DNA of 64,000 nt from Heterotrichella gracilis (Eukaryota > Sar > Xanthophyceae > Tribonematales > Xanthonemataceae): contig JAULBX010007774.1 in the NCBI GenBank assembly GCA_032358255.1, forward strand, positions 1 to 64,000. Direction: 5' to 3'. The notes under the pieces are model-generated. The model did not search any database. It saw only the letters and a program-made list of their open reading frames with translations, and was not told the origin of the DNA. Of this stretch, positions 62,801 through 64,000 are shown piece after piece; position 1 is the stretch's first letter, and the number at the start of each line of letters is the position of its first letter. The position numbers were made by a program, and so were the translations under genes.

Positions 62801-64000
62801 GGCAACACCTCCACCAGCTCAAAGCTGTATTTGCTGTCTGCACACCCCAAGGTAGTGCCTGCCACATATCCGACGCTGGTAGGAGACACTGATTGACTCC
62901 ATGAAGGTTCTGGTAAAGTGGCATGGCACGGCATGTGCGGCAATGTCCCAAACGCCAGCACTTCTTCCACTAGATGACTTCTGTAGCCTGTTGGTAGAGC
63001 TGCTGGCTGCAATGCATTATTATCATCCTCGGCGTTGAGCTGAGGGGCCACAGTAGGCTGTAGATCAACAGCAATCACAGCAATGTTATCAAATGATCTA
63101 CGATTATAAGCCTCTTGTGCAATCCTGCAAGCAAACGCAGCAGGAAGTTAATTCAGCGTGCAGGATGCCCATTGTTTACTAAAAATATTGGAGGCTTACA
63201 TGCCAAATCCCAGGAATTTGGCACAAACACTGAGATCCCTTACATTTTACTTCTACTAACCCACATGGGTGCCTGCATCCATGCTTATGTTTGTTGGTAC
63301 GTATGCGATATTGATTGTTTCCTCACCTGACAGCAACAGTCTGCTGCAAGGATGTCGCTGCGCACACCAATGGGGCTTTAGAGTCCATGACCTGGTCGCC
63401 ACATACTCCCCAACTGTTGGTGGTCTGCTCAAGTATGCCTGCAGGCACAACCCAGGAATTGAATCAAGAACTTAATTTATCTAACATCATGTTCCAGAAG
63501 CTTGCTGTGTTTCAACCAGTACCAACCGCACCTGCTTGTTGCGCTTCATTCCCAGAGGCTCCTGCCTCTATTGGGCCCAAAGCAATGACCGAAACTGTTT
63601 TCGGCTCTGTGGGCACAAAGGTTCCTGGTCTTGATTCCTCAGCCACTTGACATACTTCCTCATCGCTCATACTCTCAGTAACCCCGTCGGTCAACAAAAT
63701 CAAATATGTATCCCCTGCAATTAACCACATGAGAGGTCAGCCAAAACGATGTTGTGATGCAATGCAATCAAAGCTGCTCCTTCAACCTTCTTTTCTTCCA
63801 AGCTACTTTTCTTTCAAGCTACTCACCAGCTGTGATGTTGTAAATCAGTGTCTCTGGTTCTGCGATGAGACCGTGTGGCCTCAGCTCTACATCACCTATT
63901 GACCTGGAGATTGCCAAATCCCCCTGCAACCTTGGCTGGTCACCTGTGTACACCCACCCGCCTATCGCGTCATAAATGCTGTGAAATACATTGGACCGTG
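59876..64000 (-). CDS. PP2C phosphatase - protein kinase fusion (5' end outside window)
   Basis: Ten exons are visible and join in phase: 64000-63827 (partial), 63714-63532, 63438-63327, 63124-62244, 62162-62085, 61988-61819, 61659-61337, 61042-60863, 60702-60324 and 60076-59876, about 890 residues. The first part is the C-terminal half of a PP2C phosphatase with LAISRSIGDVELRPHG, LLTDGVTESMSDEEV and SFDNIAVIAVDL. A 250-residue linker follows. The C-terminal protein kinase has the glycine loop AKGGFGEVWKA, the lysine in VVMKRI, HRDVKPENLL, LIDFGSA and YAPPE, so both ATP-binding and catalytic residues are present. Plants have proteins of this kind with PP2C before kinase, so the fusion is known; a combined switch on one substrate is an inference. 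The missing N-terminus lies beyond 64000. Confidence 0.9.

Overview
The window looks like nuclear DNA of a green alga. The genes are GC-rich and broken into many short exons by GT-AG introns of roughly 80 to 900 bases. Several products have plant or algal relatives: a plant-type TFIIE-alpha, a selenide water dikinase fused to an NADH-dehydrogenase-like domain, a PP2C-protein kinase fusion and a phosphodiesterase domain like that of plant tRNA ligase. Plant-type TTTAGGG motifs are scattered through introns in both orientations. Assignment below the level of green alga is a guess.

Thirteen protein genes were resolved, nearly all by joining exons whose splice phases agree from end to end. From left to right they are: UBC9 (-), TFIIE-alpha (+), an Arg/Glu-rich protein of unknown function with two in-frame TAG codons (+), a CID-domain RPRD1-like protein (+), a membrane-anchored M14 carboxypeptidase-like protein (-), a prenylcysteine-methylesterase-like hydrolase (+), a membrane-anchored RNase T2 (-), SelD fusion (+), a histidine phosphatase (-), a WD40-RRM protein (+), a DHRS12-like dehydrogenase (+), katanin p60 (-), a 1495-residue RNA-processing protein (+) and a PP2C-kinase protein (-) that runs off the right edge. 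Most neighbours are divergent or convergent, with 0.3 to 1.8 kb between genes. No tRNA, rRNA, CRISPR array or intact transposon was seen.

The most interesting gene is at 51470-59278. It joins a tRNA-ligase-type 2H cyclic phosphodiesterase domain to a CUE domain, DUF1771 and a C-terminal Smr domain. CUE-DUF1771-Smr is the core of the no-go-decay nucleases (N4BP2, Cue2, NONU-1), which leave 2',3'-cyclic phosphate ends. A phosphodiesterase that could open such ends lies here on the same chain, so the protein may be a one-piece RNA cutting and end-processing factor.

The second theme is at DNA level. At least ten introns hold a decayed copy of 30-100 bases of the neighbouring exon edge, often with the splice site included and 80-220 bases away from it. 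Other points of interest are a 145-base near-perfect hairpin (34784-34928), a palindromic telomere-repeat insertion between 18-base direct repeats (58373-58452), a carboxypeptidase that has lost its catalytic Glu and Tyr, and CCCTAAA motifs sitting where branch points are expected.
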